Positions 44,293-54,484 of a stretch of 64,000 nt of DNA are shown here, piece after piece; positions within the stretch are counted from its first letter, which is position 1, and the number at the start of each line of letters is the position of its first letter. The DNA is taken from positions 248,001 to 312,000 of the forward strand of contig NZ_JJOY01000030.1 in NCBI RefSeq assembly GCF_000979455.1, in the 5' to 3' direction. A model generated the notes under the pieces. That model did not search any database. It was not told where the DNA came from and saw nothing but the letters and a program-made list of their open reading frames with translations. The translations under genes were made by a program, and so were the position numbers. Source of the DNA: Methanosarcina sp. 2.H.T.1A.6 (GTDB lineage: Archaea > Halobacteriota > Methanosarcinia > Methanosarcinales > Methanosarcinaceae).

Positions 44293-44976
44293 TCAGAGCT
44301 TTTTAGCCACAACTACAAACCCGTTAATTTTGTTACCTGTCCTGGTTTTGAGCTCTTCAACCCTGAAATAATCAATATCAAACCCGCAGTCTACAAGCAG
44401 GAACACAAGCTCTTTTTCGGAGAAATGGTGTGCAATATATTCAACCTCTCCTGTTTCAGGGTTCAGGGCAAGGAAAGAACCTTCTTCTTTTGTAACAGGG
44501 AAGTCCTGAAGGTAGCGATTTCTGTAAAGATTGAGGTGCCAGTTCTGCCCGAATTCCACAAGATAAAGATAACCCCCGGGTTTCAGGACTCTGAAAACTT
44601 CCAGAATTATCCTGGCTCTTTCCTGCGGGTCCGGCACAGAGGTCAAAAAAGCCTGCATGACTGCAAAATCGAAACTTGATTCGTGGAAAGGAAGATCAGA
44701 AGCATCCACAACCTTAAATTCGGCTCTCCCTTTAATCTCTAGATCCGGACCCAGGTTTTTTGCAGCAGCTTTTGAAAGCTTGACAGCTTCAGTGTTTATA
44801 TCTATCCCTGTTACCGAATATCCCAGGGAAGCAAGCTCAAGGCTAATTTTTCCAAACCCACATCCGACATCGAGAATATTATAACCTTCCTGTAGATAAC
44901 TGTGAATCACGGGGTAAAGCTCAAGACTTGAGGGTATGTTCTTTCCGGGAACCATTTCCCAGTATGATTTTGACAT
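44293..44976 (-). CDS. Class I SAM-dependent methyltransferase
   Basis: 227 residues. SAM-binding motif I NILDVGCGFGKISLELA, motif II VTGIDINTEAV, and VVDASDLPFHESSFDFAVMQAFLTSVPD typical of the UbiE/COQ5-like methyltransferases, with VLKPGGYLYLVEF. Substrate unknown. Stands alone between the SMR and MFS genes on the opposite strand. Confidence 0.88.
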   Translation of the reverse strand: MSKSYWEMVPGKNIPSSLELYPVIHSYLQEGYNILDVGCGFGKISLELASLGYSVTGIDINTEAVKLSKAAAKNLGPDLEIKGRAEFKVVDASDLPFHESSFDFAVMQAFLTSVPDPQERARIILEVFRVLKPGGYLYLVEFGQNWHLNLYRNRYLQDFPVTKEEGSFLALNPETGEVEYIAHHFSEKELVFLLVDCGFDIDYFRVEELKTRTGNKINGFVVVAKKL

Positions 44977-46234
44977 AGAGAAACAGAATACAGGTAAAGG
45001 ATAAAGAACATTTCGAAACCCATAAAATACTCTGAGATGCCAGCCTTACGGAATATGGACAAACTGAGCTGAAAAAAATAAAAAGGGGGGGGGTAGATAA
45101 ATGAATAATCTGGAAATCAATAAAACAATATGGAAATAAAATAATATGGAAATAAAACAATAAAGATATTTCAGGCAACTCCTGAGTCCGCCCTCAGTTG
45201 CTGCCTGAAAAATTCTTATTGTTAAGGGTTAACCCCGTTAACACGGACTTTGACACCGCCTCAGTACCGTTTAATTCAGGGTTTTAATCCCGCAGCGATC
45301 CTGTGACAACCTGTCCAGGTAGCAATTCACGGGATAACACAGTGGCTTCTGCTGCAAGGTTCCGGAAGGAATCGGATCGTTGACATCAATGTGGATGCAA
45401 CAGATACCACCGTTTCAGGATGGAAATGCCCTTAACATTCAGGTTTTTCTCAATGTTTTTGGAGTACTTACTCTTTGGAGATTAGTTCCTTTCTGTTTTT
45501 TGAGACCTTTATTCCTTCACGTTTTTAAAGACCTTTATTTCATTCACTTTCTTAAAGATCTTTTAATTCCCATAGATTGTTTCAAAGCTTTTAGTTTCAT
45601 TTTGCCTGGAAAACAACTTGGGGTTAGAATTTCATATTGTAAAATTAGAATATAAGTATACTTTTTTTAATAGTTTTGTTACCTTACAGAATTGATGCTT
45701 TTAAAACTTGATAATACTTTATTTTCCTTGATAAAAGATCTGCGCAATTCACATTCAATAAAGAGAATACATAAACCCCTTTATCAAACATACAAGGGCT
45801 GCATAAAAAAAGAAACAACTATTGATCCTTTCTTATTCTTTGATGTACCGTTAAATATGAAAAATAAGCTGTATTAATAATGAAGATAATTTAAACGTCT
45901 TAAAAAGCTTTAAATTCCCTTATCAGGATTTAAAACCCGAAAGAACCTGGCAAGCTATTTGCACTCAGCATAATCCGGTGAAAGAGCAAAATACTTGCGG
46001 AAGAGCTCATGATAAAGAATAATGTAAGCTAAGGCATTTTAGAGAAACACAGGGAAACTTCGTGATTATGATGTAGAGGCTGTGGAAAGAGAGATGTGGT
46101 CATTTTTTAGTTAACTGCAGCCACAGTGTTGTAGCAGATTTGAAATAAATCAGATTTGAATAAATCAAGATCAAAATTCTCGAAATTCTGGAAGAGAAAT
46201 ACTATAAGGCATAGAACAAGCATATTATCCAGGG
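44977..46234. other. Gene-poor region (1.25 kb)
   Basis: No convincing gene. It has an AATATGGAAATAAAACAAT-type repeat at about 45115-45160 and a stable hairpin at 45169-45210. The short open frame at 45692-45877 has weak coding character. A fragment near 45330-45430 (DINVDATDTTVSGW) may be a remnant of a surface-protein gene. Confidence 0.4.
45169..45210. other. Stable hairpin with bulge
   Basis: TTTCAGGCAACT (45169-45180) pairs with AGTTGCTGCCTGAAA (45196-45210) with a small bulge, loop about 15 nt. No gene ends near it on the plus strand. Possible small RNA or terminator. Confidence 0.4.
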
Positions 46235-47596
46235 ATGGAATCGGAGTCGGGGACTTCCTCTACAGATGGTAAGGCACTTTTTCCTCTGTATACCATAACG
46301 TTTATCGGAACCCTCGGGTTTGGCATCATACTTACTTTTCTTGTATTTCTTGTGACAAAATACGGAGGCAATGCCCTTGTCTACGGCATACTCGCCTCAA
46401 CCTACCCTGCTTTTCAGCTTATTGGAGCTCCTATTCTGGGCCGGTGGTCTGACCTTTACGGAAGGAAGAAGATTTTGTTATTGAGCCAGATTGGGACCCT
46501 TATTGCCTGGGTTATTTTTCTTGTCGCCCTGTTCTTTCCCGTAACCCCCCTGATAGAAGTCAGGTCTGACCTGCTGGGCGTTTTTACGATCACTCTTCCC
46601 CTGCTTGCACTCTTTTTTGCAAGGGCCCTTGACGGGATTACAGGAGGAAATGTATCTGTTGCCAACGCATATCTCGCTGACCTCACCTCCGAAGAAGAGA
46701 GAAATAAAAACTATGGCCGGATGTCTGTTGCCTCAAATATGGGATACGTCTTTGGCCCTGCCCTTGCCGGCCTCCTTGGAACAACAGTCTATGGCGAACT
46801 TCTGCCCGTATCTGTAGCCCTTCTGATCTCAGTCATAGGGACTCTTATCGTGCTTTTTCTGCTCCCGGATTCACGGCCCTGCGCCATTGAGGAATACCCG
46901 GAGTCCACTGGCATCAGAAAAGTTCTCGGACAGGAACAAAAAGAGTGCTATCAGATCGAGGTAGGAAGAAAAATCACCTTCCGTGAGATCTTCAGTCTTG
47001 AATACATCCCTTTTATGCTGGTTGTTTACTTCCTTATCTTTCTGGGCTTCAATATATATTATACTGCATTCCCGGTCTTTGCTGTTGTTGCTCTTGAATG
47101 GAGCCCTGCCGAACTGGGTATTTATTTTTCAGTAATCAGCATACTTATGGCTTTTGTGCAGGGCCCGGTCCTCGCAAAACTTGCCAAAAGATATTGGGAA
47201 TCGATTCTGGTTGTTGTCGGGGGCTTTGTTCTGGGCCTGCAGTTCATTCTGATAATCCCTGGAAACCTCTTTCTCTTATACCTGGCAGCGATCTGCTTTG
47301 CGTTTGGAAACGGAATCATGTGGCCCTCTATTCTCTCGATCCTCTCGAAATTCGCAGGAAAAAAATATCAGGGATCGGTACAGGGCTTTGCGATGAGCGC
47401 GAGCAGCCTTGCAAGTATAATAGGGCTGCTTTCCGGAGGCCTACTTTATACGCAGCTGGGGGTCATCTCCTTCCTGATCGCAGCTGCAATCATATATCTT
47501 GTCGTCTTCCTCTCGTTCAGACTTGTAAGAATTGAAAAAGAGAGGTTGGAGGGAATGGCAGTTGCGAAAACATCAGCTGAAGCCCCCGAAAAATGA
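46235..47596 (+). CDS. Major facilitator superfamily transporter (TetA-like drug exporter)
   Basis: 453 residues, 12 transmembrane helices. Motif A is at GRWSDLYGRKKILLLSQIG between helices 2 and 3, and the TetA-like motif FARALDGITGGNVSVANAYLADLT with RNKNYG lies in helices 4-5. The central cytosolic loop (about 215-250) is Glu/Lys-rich. Probably exports a small molecule. No neighbour suggests the substrate. Confidence 0.9.
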   Translation: MESESGTSSTDGKALFPLYTITFIGTLGFGIILTFLVFLVTKYGGNALVYGILASTYPAFQLIGAPILGRWSDLYGRKKILLLSQIGTLIAWVIFLVALFFPVTPLIEVRSDLLGVFTITLPLLALFFARALDGITGGNVSVANAYLADLTSEEERNKNYGRMSVASNMGYVFGPALAGLLGTTVYGELLPVSVALLISVIGTLIVLFLLPDSRPCAIEEYPESTGIRKVLGQEQKECYQIEVGRKITFREIFSLEYIPFMLVVYFLIFLGFNIYYTAFPVFAVVALEWSPAELGIYFSVISILMAFVQGPVLAKLAKRYWESILVVVGGFVLGLQFILIIPGNLFLLYLAAICFAFGNGIMWPSILSILSKFAGKKYQGSVQGFAMSASSLASIIGLLSGGLLYTQLGVISFLIAAAIIYLVVFLSFRLVRIEKERLEGMAVAKTSAEAPEK

Positions 47597-47713
47597 TTTT
47601 TGTTAAACTCTCTCTTTTTGAAGAGACACTAAAGAAAAAATAAACCATTTTCAATTAGAACTTATAGGATGAATTCCAGAAAATAATCAATTCTGAATCA
47701 GGAGTGAAACAAT

Positions 47714-48262
47714 ATGGAATGGCCTGTAACTTCCGGGAACTACGTAATAGGAGACACGAATTCGAGCGTAGCTGTGGTAACTCTTGCCTCTGACTACACG
47801 GCATGGGGACTTAAGAACTATGCAATCTGCGGAACATGTTTTACTGAAAACTTCGGGATTGAAAAGATAATAACCAATGTGCTTGCAAACCCGAACATAA
47901 ACTGTCTGATCGTCTGCGGAGCAGAAAGCGCCCACCTTGCAGGCCAGTCCCTGATTTCACTTGCCGAAAACGGAGTTTCCACAATGGCAGGCTCAAAAAA
48001 AATAGCCGGCTCAAACTCCCCTCTGCCCTACTTAAATGAAATTCCCATGACTGCAATCTCCCGCTTCCTCAGGGGAATTAAAATTATAGACCTTGTCGGA
48101 AACAAAGACCCTGCCTCCATCCAGAAAGCAATCGACTCCTGCACCGGCCCGAAAAGAAGCGAAGCTCACATCATCTCAATGCCCGAAATCGATGAAAATA
48201 GCTGGAAAAAGTACGAAAAACTGGTAAAGCAGAATGTAATGTCTAAGATTAAAAAAGGATGA
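47714..48262 (+). CDS. mtrA: Soluble MtrA-like corrinoid protein (H4MPT S-methyltransferase subunit A homologue)
   Basis: 182 residues, GGAGTG upstream. Matches the cytosolic domain of MtrA: EWPVTSGNYVIGD, VAVVTLASD, GTCFTENFGIEKIITNVLANPNI, LIVCGAESAHLAGQSLISLAENGV. The His in AESAHLAGQ is at the position of the cobalt-ligating His of MtrA. True MtrA ends with a membrane helix; this protein has none and ends NVMSKIKKG, and no other mtr genes are here. Likely carries a corrinoid and accepts or donates methyl groups in a separate reaction. Confidence 0.85.
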   Translation: MEWPVTSGNYVIGDTNSSVAVVTLASDYTAWGLKNYAICGTCFTENFGIEKIITNVLANPNINCLIVCGAESAHLAGQSLISLAENGVSTMAGSKKIAGSNSPLPYLNEIPMTAISRFLRGIKIIDLVGNKDPASIQKAIDSCTGPKRSEAHIISMPEIDENSWKKYEKLVKQNVMSKIKKG

Positions 48263-48452
48263 TCTGGAGAAGCCGTGGAAAGGATAATCATATTTCTTAA
48301 TATTTTTCGATTAAACCGGAATCCATTATTTTCTTGTTCAAGCTGCTAACCATAAGGAAAATGACGCAGGATGGGATATAATCTGGTCTGTAATCGAAAA
48401 ATCATATTAAAAACAAAAATGTTAAATTCATTAATAACGTTTCAAAGTTAGG

Positions 48453-48632
48453 ATGTATCCTGCCGGCCCGGACCTTCTGGAATTCGTAATAGACAATTTC
48501 AACACTGAAAATCTGCCCAGAAAAATAAAAAATTTATTATACTTTACAATTGGTGTGTTTGCTTCTGCAATTATCTTTTTTAGTATTTTCCGCCTGTTTA
48601 GAATAGCTTTTTTATCAATATGTCATCAGTAG
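48453..48632 (+). CDS. Possible small one-helix membrane protein
   Basis: 59 residues: polar start (MYPAGPDLLEFVIDNFN), then a hydrophobic helix (LLYFTIGVFASAIIFFSIF) with a basic flank. AGG lies just before the ATG, a weak site. Codon use looks coding. Family unknown; otherwise the 48263-48664 spacer has nothing. Confidence 0.4.
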   Translation: MYPAGPDLLEFVIDNFNTENLPRKIKNLLYFTIGVFASAIIFFSIFRLFRIAFLSICHQ

Positions 48633-48664
48633 CTGCTGTTTAAAAAGGAATGAATCACAGCTTT

Positions 48665-48859
48665 TTAATAGATTTCCTTAACTCTCCCAACCTGCCCATC
48701 CGCTAATTGAACTTTTATCCCATGCGGATGAGTTGAAGAATTGGTTAAAATTCTCTTTACAACGCCCTGGGTAATTTTCCCGGTTCGCTGGTCCTGCTTC
48801 AGGACAATTCCCACTTTTAGTCCTTCTTTGATATTTGCTCTGATACTTCCATTGTTCAT
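48665..48859 (-). CDS. ywbE: YwbE family protein (DUF2196)
   Basis: 64 residues from ATG 48859, the start expected for the family; the open frame extends to 48952. The whole length matches YwbE: RANIKEGLKVGIVLKQDQRTG, TQGVVKRILTNSSTHPHGIK and DGQVGRVKEI. Conserved across bacteria and archaea; SH3-like fold, function unknown. Confidence 0.9.
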   Translation of the reverse strand: MNNGSIRANIKEGLKVGIVLKQDQRTGKITQGVVKRILTNSSTHPHGIKVQLADGQVGRVKEIY

Positions 48860-48917
48860 GGCAGAAGGTAAATTCATAGATATATAAATCAGTACGTTTT
48901 TAAAAAATTGAGATTCA

Positions 48918-49169
48918 TTACTTATTTGTTTCTCTGCTTTCAAGCCAGTCAATTACCTTAGGCCAGAGGGACAATGAGATAATCATGGTAATCACAAAAA
49001 CGAAAATAGAACCCGCAGCGATATCTACCAGAGTGTAGGCTGTTTCCCCCAGGTACATGTTGGTCAATAAAGCCCCAAACAGGAAGAGATTCATTAGCAC
49101 TATCGAGGTGGCAATACTTGAGAGAAGCACGACTCTGGTCCTTTTGTCTTTGGATCCAAATTTTACCAT
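48918..49169 (-). CDS. Small membrane protein, unknown function
   Basis: 83 residues from ATG 49169 (GGTGA 7 nt upstream; the frame is open to 49232). Two to three transmembrane helices (VLLSSIATSIVLMNLFLFGALL; IAAGSIFVFVITMIISLSLW) and a C-terminal polar tail. No family recognised. Confidence 0.65.
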   Translation of the reverse strand: MVKFGSKDKRTRVVLLSSIATSIVLMNLFLFGALLTNMYLGETAYTLVDIAAGSIFVFVITMIISLSLWPKVIDWLESRETNK

Positions 49170-49350
49170 ATAATTCACCAGCAACAACCAAGTGTTCAGA
49201 ATTCCCGAAAACCTAACCTTCAAAAAGTTCATCCGGAGAGTTTTTTAAGTACGCATGCAGGAAAGTTTTGTTAGCAACCTCTCACGCATGCGGCGTTCAT
49301 TTTTTGACATTTACCTTAAATTATAAGCTTCAAAAGTATCTGCTCTGAAC

Positions 49351-52236
49351 TTATTTAATCCTGCTTCTTTTCATTAGCAGGGAATTGGTTGTAACAGAAA
49401 CTGAACTCAATGCCATGAAAGCGGCGGCAAGTTCCGGTGTAATCATTATCCTGAAGAAAATGGGGTACAGGATTCCTGCTGCAATAGGGATGCCCAGCAT
49501 ATTGTATCCGAAGGCCCAGGCCAGATTTTGCTTAATCTTATTAATGGTAAGCCGGCTCAGTTTAAGCGCTGCGACCACATCTCTCAGGTCATTTTTGATA
49601 AGCACTATTTTTGCAGATTCCATTGCTACATCCGTACCAGCTCCCATAGCGATTCCCACATCGGACTGAATGAGGGCAGGTGCATCATTAATGCCGTCAC
49701 CTACCATGCCAACAAGCTTGCCTTCCTTCTGAAGCTTTTTGATTTCGTTTGCTTTGTCTTCGGGAAGCACCTCCGCAAGCACTCTCGGGATCCCTACTTC
49801 TGCTGCAATTGCTCCGGCCGTAATTGCATTGTCTCCGGTTATCATAACTACTTCGATGCCCATTTTTATCAGAGTCTCAATTGCCTCTTTAGAGTTCTCC
49901 TTCAGAGTATCGGCAACAGCAACAAGACCTATGATTTCACCCCCATGGGCTACAAGCATTGCAGTTTTCCCGTTTTCCTCAAATTCGTGCATTTTAACTT
50001 CCAGCCCCTCGAAAGAAATCATGTTTTCTTCCATAAGTTTGCGCGTACCGAGCAGAATTTTCTTTTCTTCAAGGTATGCCTCAATACCTTTTCCGGGAAT
50101 AGAACGGAAGTTTTTTGCCTCTGCAAGGCTTATTTTCCTTTCATCCGCACCTCTTACAATGGCTTCTCCCAGTGGGTGCTCTGACCCTTTTTCAGCCGTT
50201 GCAGCAATAAAAAGCACTTCGCTTTCTTCGCGGCCAGAGACTGCAAATACATCTGTAAGTTTCGGAGTACCTTCAGTAAGGGTTCCTGTTTTGTCAAACA
50301 CGATAGTATCAAGTTTATGCGCCCTCTCAAGGGCTTCCCCGCCTTTGATCAGAATTCCGTTTTCAGCACCTTTGCCAGTACCAACCATAATGGCTGCAGG
50401 AGTTGCAAGCCCAACTGCGCACGGACATGAGATTACAAGGACAGTAATAGCTATGAGCAGGGAAAAAAGGAAAGGGCTTATTCCTCCGAGTTCTGCGGAT
50501 TCCCCTACCCCGTAACGCCAGTAACCGATGAAAAACCAGAAGAAAAAAGCCAGAAGGGCAATTATATGTACGGCTACGATGAAGTTGCCAGCAAAAACAT
50601 CTGCGACCCTCTGGATGGGAGCCTTGGTTGTCTGGGCTGCTTCTACAAGCCTGATTATCTGGGCAAGGGCAGTATCAGCTCCGACCTTTGTAGCCCTGAA
50701 CCTGAAAGACCCTGTCTTGTTAAGGGTAGCCCCGATAACCGTGTCCCCTGCACCTTTCTCAACAGGGATGCTCTCGCCGGTAATCATGGACTCGTCTATT
50801 GCAGAGCTTCCTTCAACCACAACCCCGTCAACAGGTATCTTTTCACCCGGACGGACCACAACAATGTCTCCAACGACTACCTCTTCTACAGGAACCTCTT
50901 TTTCCACGCCGTCTACAAGGATCCTTGAGGTTTTAGCCCTTAACCCCATCAATTTTCGGATGGCTTCCGAGGTTTTGCCCCGGGCTCTTGCTTCGAGGTA
51001 CCTGCCAAAGACGATGAAAATAATCAGAAACGCTACAGTGTCATAGTAGAGGACATCATATCCCGGTCCCAGGTCAAGGAAAGTTGCTGCTACACTGATA
51101 AGATAAGCTGATCCGGTTCCTGCAGCAATCAAGAGATTCATGTCGGTTACGCCGTGCTTGAAGCCTTTGAAAGTCCCGACAAAAAACTGCCTGCCCGGAA
51201 AAAGAAGGACAAGGGTAGACATTATAAAAAGTACAATGTGATTGGAAAAGATTGAGGGCACAAACGACAGGAAAGGAAACATCATGCTCATGTTTCCGAG
51301 GGATATGGGAATGCCCAGCAAAAGGGCAACAATAAGGTTATTTCTCTGCCTGCGGATCTCAGCGTCCCTTGACATCTGCTCTCGGTCTTCATACTCAACC
51401 GTTTCAGCAGGGACCGATGCCCCATACCCGATTCCCTGAACTGCAGCAATAATTTCCCTGACAGAAATGAGGGAGGAGTTAAATTCCACAACGGCTTTTT
51501 CAAGCGGAAAATTCACGGAAACCGAGATTACGCCTTCGGTTTTAGTGAGGATCTTCTCAATATTTGCAGCACAGGACGCACAGCTCATGCCCTGGAGATT
51601 CAGGGTTACTTTATCTTTCTCGACTTTATACCCTATGGATTCAATAGCTTCTTCAATTTCCTGAGGAGAGATAAGGGAAGGCTCAAAGCTAACCTTTGCC
51701 CTGCCAAGCTCCAGATTAACGGCTACGGAATCCACACCCTCCTTTTTCTTCAGGACCTTCTCGATATTCAGGGCGCATGCCGAGCAGGTCATCCCGGAAA
51801 CTCCGAGGGTGATTTCTTTGGGGCCTGCTTTTTGCCCGGACAGCCGAGTTACTTCTTTTTCCGCCAGTTTGCACGCTTCATCAAGGGTGCAGGAAATTCC
51901 CGCCGCCTCCTCACTCACAACGGTTCCCGAACCCTTTGATTCAGCTTCTTTATCAGCAACTTCCGGAGCTTCTGCTGTCTTTCCGGTGCTTTCGGAGGTT
52001 TCTGCCTGGATCTCCTCCTCAGTTTCTCCTTCGCGTTCTGTAGAATACCCCGCCTTCAGGACGGCTACCTTAATATCGTCAAGGCTTACCTTTTCAGGAT
52101 CAAAAATAACAGTTGCACTTTCGGCTTCAAGATTGACATCTACAGACTCCACGCCCTTAAGAGAAGAAATAGCATCCGCTACACTTTTCTGGCAGTGACC
52201 ACAGGTCATGCCATAAACTCCGATCGTAATTTCCAT
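49351..52236 (-). CDS. copA: Copper-translocating P1B-type ATPase with three metal-binding domains
   Basis: 961 residues. Three HMA domains: GMTCGHC (about 9-14), GMTCSAC (about 150) and GMSCASC (about 215), the first separated by an acidic linker of about 70 residues. Transmembrane metal site [11 protein letters not shown] (CPC), phosphorylation site DKTGTLTEG, nucleotide site HP in SEHPLGEA and hinge GDGINDAP. Exports Cu(I) by ATP hydrolysis. Two small HMA proteins lie upstream on the same strand, so this is a copper-export island. Confidence 0.96.
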   Translation of the reverse strand: MEITIGVYGMTCGHCQKSVADAISSLKGVESVDVNLEAESATVIFDPEKVSLDDIKVAVLKAGYSTEREGETEEEIQAETSESTGKTAEAPEVADKEAESKGSGTVVSEEAAGISCTLDEACKLAEKEVTRLSGQKAGPKEITLGVSGMTCSACALNIEKVLKKKEGVDSVAVNLELGRAKVSFEPSLISPQEIEEAIESIGYKVEKDKVTLNLQGMSCASCAANIEKILTKTEGVISVSVNFPLEKAVVEFNSSLISVREIIAAVQGIGYGASVPAETVEYEDREQMSRDAEIRRQRNNLIVALLLGIPISLGNMSMMFPFLSFVPSIFSNHIVLFIMSTLVLLFPGRQFFVGTFKGFKHGVTDMNLLIAAGTGSAYLISVAATFLDLGPGYDVLYYDTVAFLIIFIVFGRYLEARARGKTSEAIRKLMGLRAKTSRILVDGVEKEVPVEEVVVGDIVVVRPGEKIPVDGVVVEGSSAIDESMITGESIPVEKGAGDTVIGATLNKTGSFRFRATKVGADTALAQIIRLVEAAQTTKAPIQRVADVFAGNFIVAVHIIALLAFFFWFFIGYWRYGVGESAELGGISPFLFSLLIAITVLVISCPCAVGLATPAAIMVGTGKGAENGILIKGGEALERAHKLDTIVFDKTGTLTEGTPKLTDVFAVSGREESEVLFIAATAEKGSEHPLGEAIVRGADERKISLAEAKNFRSIPGKGIEAYLEEKKILLGTRKLMEENMISFEGLEVKMHEFEENGKTAMLVAHGGEIIGLVAVADTLKENSKEAIETLIKMGIEVVMITGDNAITAGAIAAEVGIPRVLAEVLPEDKANEIKKLQKEGKLVGMVGDGINDAPALIQSDVGIAMGAGTDVAMESAKIVLIKNDLRDVVAALKLSRLTINKIKQNLAWAFGYNMLGIPIAAGILYPIFFRIMITPELAAAFMALSSVSVTTNSLLMKRSRIK

Positions 52237-52277
52237 TGGATATGCCGCCTATCCAGATTTTCAGACTGCCTTACCGC

Positions 52278-52505
52278 TTAAAATGCGTTTAAAGATTCTC
52301 TGATGTTCTTATAACCCGCTTCGAGCAGGGTCATCCTTATGACATGTGCATCGGTTATCCGGCTGTCATAGGTTACATTTACCGTCCTTTCAAGGACGTT
52401 TACGTTTACACGGGAAACCCCGTTAATAGAGGCAATGAGCCTGGTAACCGTGTCTTTGCAGTACCTGCAAATCATATCATCTACTACAAGCGTTGTCTCC
52501 CCGAT
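52278..52505 (-). CDS. Heavy-metal-associated (HMA) domain protein (apparent ATC start)
   Basis: 75 residues: GETTLVVDDMICRYCKDTVT then a full HMA fold ending LLEAGYKNIRESL. CxxC is CRYC in place of the usual CGHC/CSAC. GGGGGTG lies 7 nt before an ATC at 52505, and no ATG, GTG or TTG occurs between the upstream region and the ATG at the MICRYC motif, which would delete the first beta-strand. Probably a copper chaperone or sensor beside CopA. Confidence 0.75.
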   Translation of the reverse strand: MGETTLVVDDMICRYCKDTVTRLIASINGVSRVNVNVLERTVNVTYDSRITDAHVIRMTLLEAGYKNIRESLNAF

Positions 52506-52657
52506 GTCTTCACCCCCAGATCATCAGCTGCTTATAAACAGACGCTTTACCCATATTATAAAAGTCTGTACCTTTTACTATATAATGAATTCCTCGAACC
52601 CAAAAAATTGAGTCTTTTGAGACTCATTATTTCGAGATTTAAACGCCTTATTCAAGA

Positions 52658-52864
52658 TCAGACGGGCTCGTAGCCTGTTTCCTTTATCGCAGCTTTGATT
52701 TTCTCGACGCTGGTTGTTCCCTCGTCGAACTCAACAACAGCCTGTTTGTTCTCAAGGCTCACATCTACTTTCTTTACGCCCTGCATACCTTCAATTGCCT
52801 TTTTGACTCTCATTACACAGTGCCCGCAGGACATGCCTTCAACTTTTATGGTTTCCTGAGTAAT
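52658..52864 (-). CDS. copZ: CopZ-like copper chaperone (apparent ATT start)
   Basis: 68 residues, an entire HMA domain: TQETIKVEGMSCGHCVMRVK ... VDVSLENKQAVVEFDEGTTS ... AAIKETGYEPV. GGAGG lies 8 nt before an ATT; an in-frame TAA is two codons upstream of ATT, so no ATG, GTG or TTG precedes it. The first ATG is the Met of EGMSC, inside the metal site. Below normal ORF-calling limits, so easily missed. Likely delivers Cu(I) to CopA. Confidence 0.85.
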   Translation of the reverse strand: MTQETIKVEGMSCGHCVMRVKKAIEGMQGVKKVDVSLENKQAVVEFDEGTTSVEKIKAAIKETGYEPV

Positions 52865-53060
52865 TGTTTAAACCTCCACTGCTTTTACTGATTTATTTAA
52901 CATAATAATTTTATGGACTACTGCATGATTAAATAGATATATGTCCGGTCTGCTGCATAATCCTTTGCGCTCTAAAACCGGCTAGGCAGGAAAAAGTTTC
53001 CTTCTCATTTAACCTGAGAGGGTAAAAAAGTAGAAGTGGGAAAAATCAAAAGCCTGCTTT

Positions 53061-53256
53061 AAAGGGGCTCATACCCTGCTTCATTTATCGCAGCTTTGAT
53101 TTTCTCGACATCAGTCTTTCCCTCGTCGAACTCAACAAAGCCTGTTTGTTCTCAAGGCTCACATCTACTCTCTTTATGCCCTGTATATATTGCCTTTTTG
53201 ACCCTCATTACATTGCCCGCAGGACATGCCTTCAACTTTTTGGTTTCCTGAGTAAA
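53061..53256 (-). pseudogene. Decayed copZ duplicate
   Basis: About 85% identical to 52658-52864 over the whole length, including TACTCAGGAAACC at the start and GAAAATCAAAGCTGCGATAAA near the end. Several one- and two-base deletions break the frame (for example the CGHC codons become GGGCAATG). The first codon is TTT in place of ATT. Clearly a nonfunctional duplicate 200 nt upstream of copZ. Confidence 0.85.
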
Positions 53257-53282
53257 AGAATCCAAAACTAAGTTCTTCGGTT

Positions 53283-53513
53283 TCATCTGGAGAATCCGAA
53301 CTGAGACTTCACCCACCACCAATTCGTATAGATGTGCACAAATATGAGCACAGCCAGGCCGAAGCCCGTTACCAGGTGCAGGTTCATAAAAGTCTGGGAA
53401 TCCTCCCATCCCAACAACTCGACGAACCACAGCCTTGTGCCTGCTAACAGCTGCAGCAGGAGCAGGAGAAAAAGTGAAACATTAAGAATCCGAAGCTTGA
53501 GTTGTTTGGCCAT
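53283..53513 (-). CDS. Two-helix membrane protein (DUF4405-like)
   Basis: 76 residues. Helix 1 LNVSLFLLLLLQLLAGTRLW, helix 2 LHLVTGFGLAVLIFVHIYTN, with His in LHLV and VHIY placed one helical face apart, a pattern seen in DUF4405/cytochrome-b-like subunits that bind haem. Starts 12 nt before the upstream dehydrogenase stop boundary, so probably co-transcribed. A relic copy lies at 63535. Confidence 0.75.
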   Translation of the reverse strand: MAKQLKLRILNVSLFLLLLLQLLAGTRLWFVELLGWEDSQTFMNLHLVTGFGLAVLIFVHIYTNWWWVKSQFGFSR

Positions 53514-53524
53514 CTGCTGACTCG

Positions 53525-54484
53525 TTAACCCTTTAACACCAGAGGATTCACCACATTCTGGAGCTTGCCCTTCGTAAACATCTCCACGTTCTCAATACTG
53601 ACATAAGTACACTCATCCAAAGATTCTTCAGATAGAAAGGCAATGTGTGGAGTTAACACAACATTATTCATCACTAGAAGTGGACTATTCGTTGGCAGTG
53701 GCTCTTTTTCGAAAACATCCAGCCCTGCTCCGGCAATCTTTTTTTCCTTAAGAGCTTCTATGAGTGCCACTTCGTCAACCACTTTTCCCCTGGCAGTGTT
53801 AATCAATATAGCAGTTGGTTTCATCTTTGCCAGCTCCCGGGAGCCTATCATATGCTCTGTTTCGGGTGTAAGAGGCACATGCAGTGTAACTATATCGCTC
53901 TCTGAGAGCAGAGTGTCCAGATCGACGAACTTTACTCCAAGAGCCTTTGCCCTCTCAGGACTGGGGTGAGCCGTTACAGAGAGCACATTCATGTTGAACC
54001 CGTGTGCGATCTGTATTACCCTCTTACCTATTTCACCTGTTCCCAGCACGCCTATGGTCTTGCTCATGAGCTGGTTGCCCACATAGTACCTCCAATCGAA
54101 TAATCCTTCTCGCAGGTTCATATCTGCCAGATGGACTTTTCTGAGCAAATTAAGGGCTAAAGCAAAGACAAACTCCGCCACCGACTCAAAGGCATAACTT
54201 GGGACGTTCGAAACAATCACTCCATGATCAGTGGCCGCCTCCAGATCTACATTGTCAAAGCCTGTCTGCCACAGACAGATCAGCTTTAGCTTGGGCGCAG
54301 AACTTATAGCCCTGGCGTCAACTCCGTACCTTCCTACTATTACAACTTCAGCATCCATTATTCTCTCAATGAATTCGTCATGAGAGAAAGGCACATTTTT
54401 GTAAATTTCGAGTTCACCCAACGCTTCGAGCCTCTTTCTGTACTCATCCGTCAGAAATATAGGATCTGCTACTACTATCTTCAT
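53525..54484 (-). CDS. D-isomer-specific 2-hydroxyacid dehydrogenase
   Basis: 319 residues. NAD-binding GVLGTGEIGKRV (about 150), catalytic Arg in NTARGKVVDEVAL, Glu in GLDVFEKEPLP and His in LTPHIAFLS. Reduces a 2-oxoacid or oxidises a D-2-hydroxyacid with NAD(P)H. The length is that of glyoxylate/hydroxypyruvate reductases rather than phosphoglycerate dehydrogenase with ACT domain. Start codon overlaps the stop of the YHS-like gene as ATGA. Confidence 0.93.
   Translation of the reverse strand: MKIVVADPIFLTDEYRKRLEALGELEIYKNVPFSHDEFIERIMDAEVVIVGRYGVDARAISSAPKLKLICLWQTGFDNVDLEAATDHGVIVSNVPSYAFESVAEFVFALALNLLRKVHLADMNLREGLFDWRYYVGNQLMSKTIGVLGTGEIGKRVIQIAHGFNMNVLSVTAHPSPERAKALGVKFVDLDTLLSESDIVTLHVPLTPETEHMIGSRELAKMKPTAILINTARGKVVDEVALIEALKEKKIAGAGLDVFEKEPLPTNSPLLVMNNVVLTPHIAFLSEESLDECTYVSIENVEMFTKGKLQNVVNPLVLKG

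Noticed and set aside
53152-53430. 92-codon minus-strand open frame
   Set aside because: Runs from the DUF4405 gene in another frame into the copZ pseudogene; a mixture of two unrelated regions.
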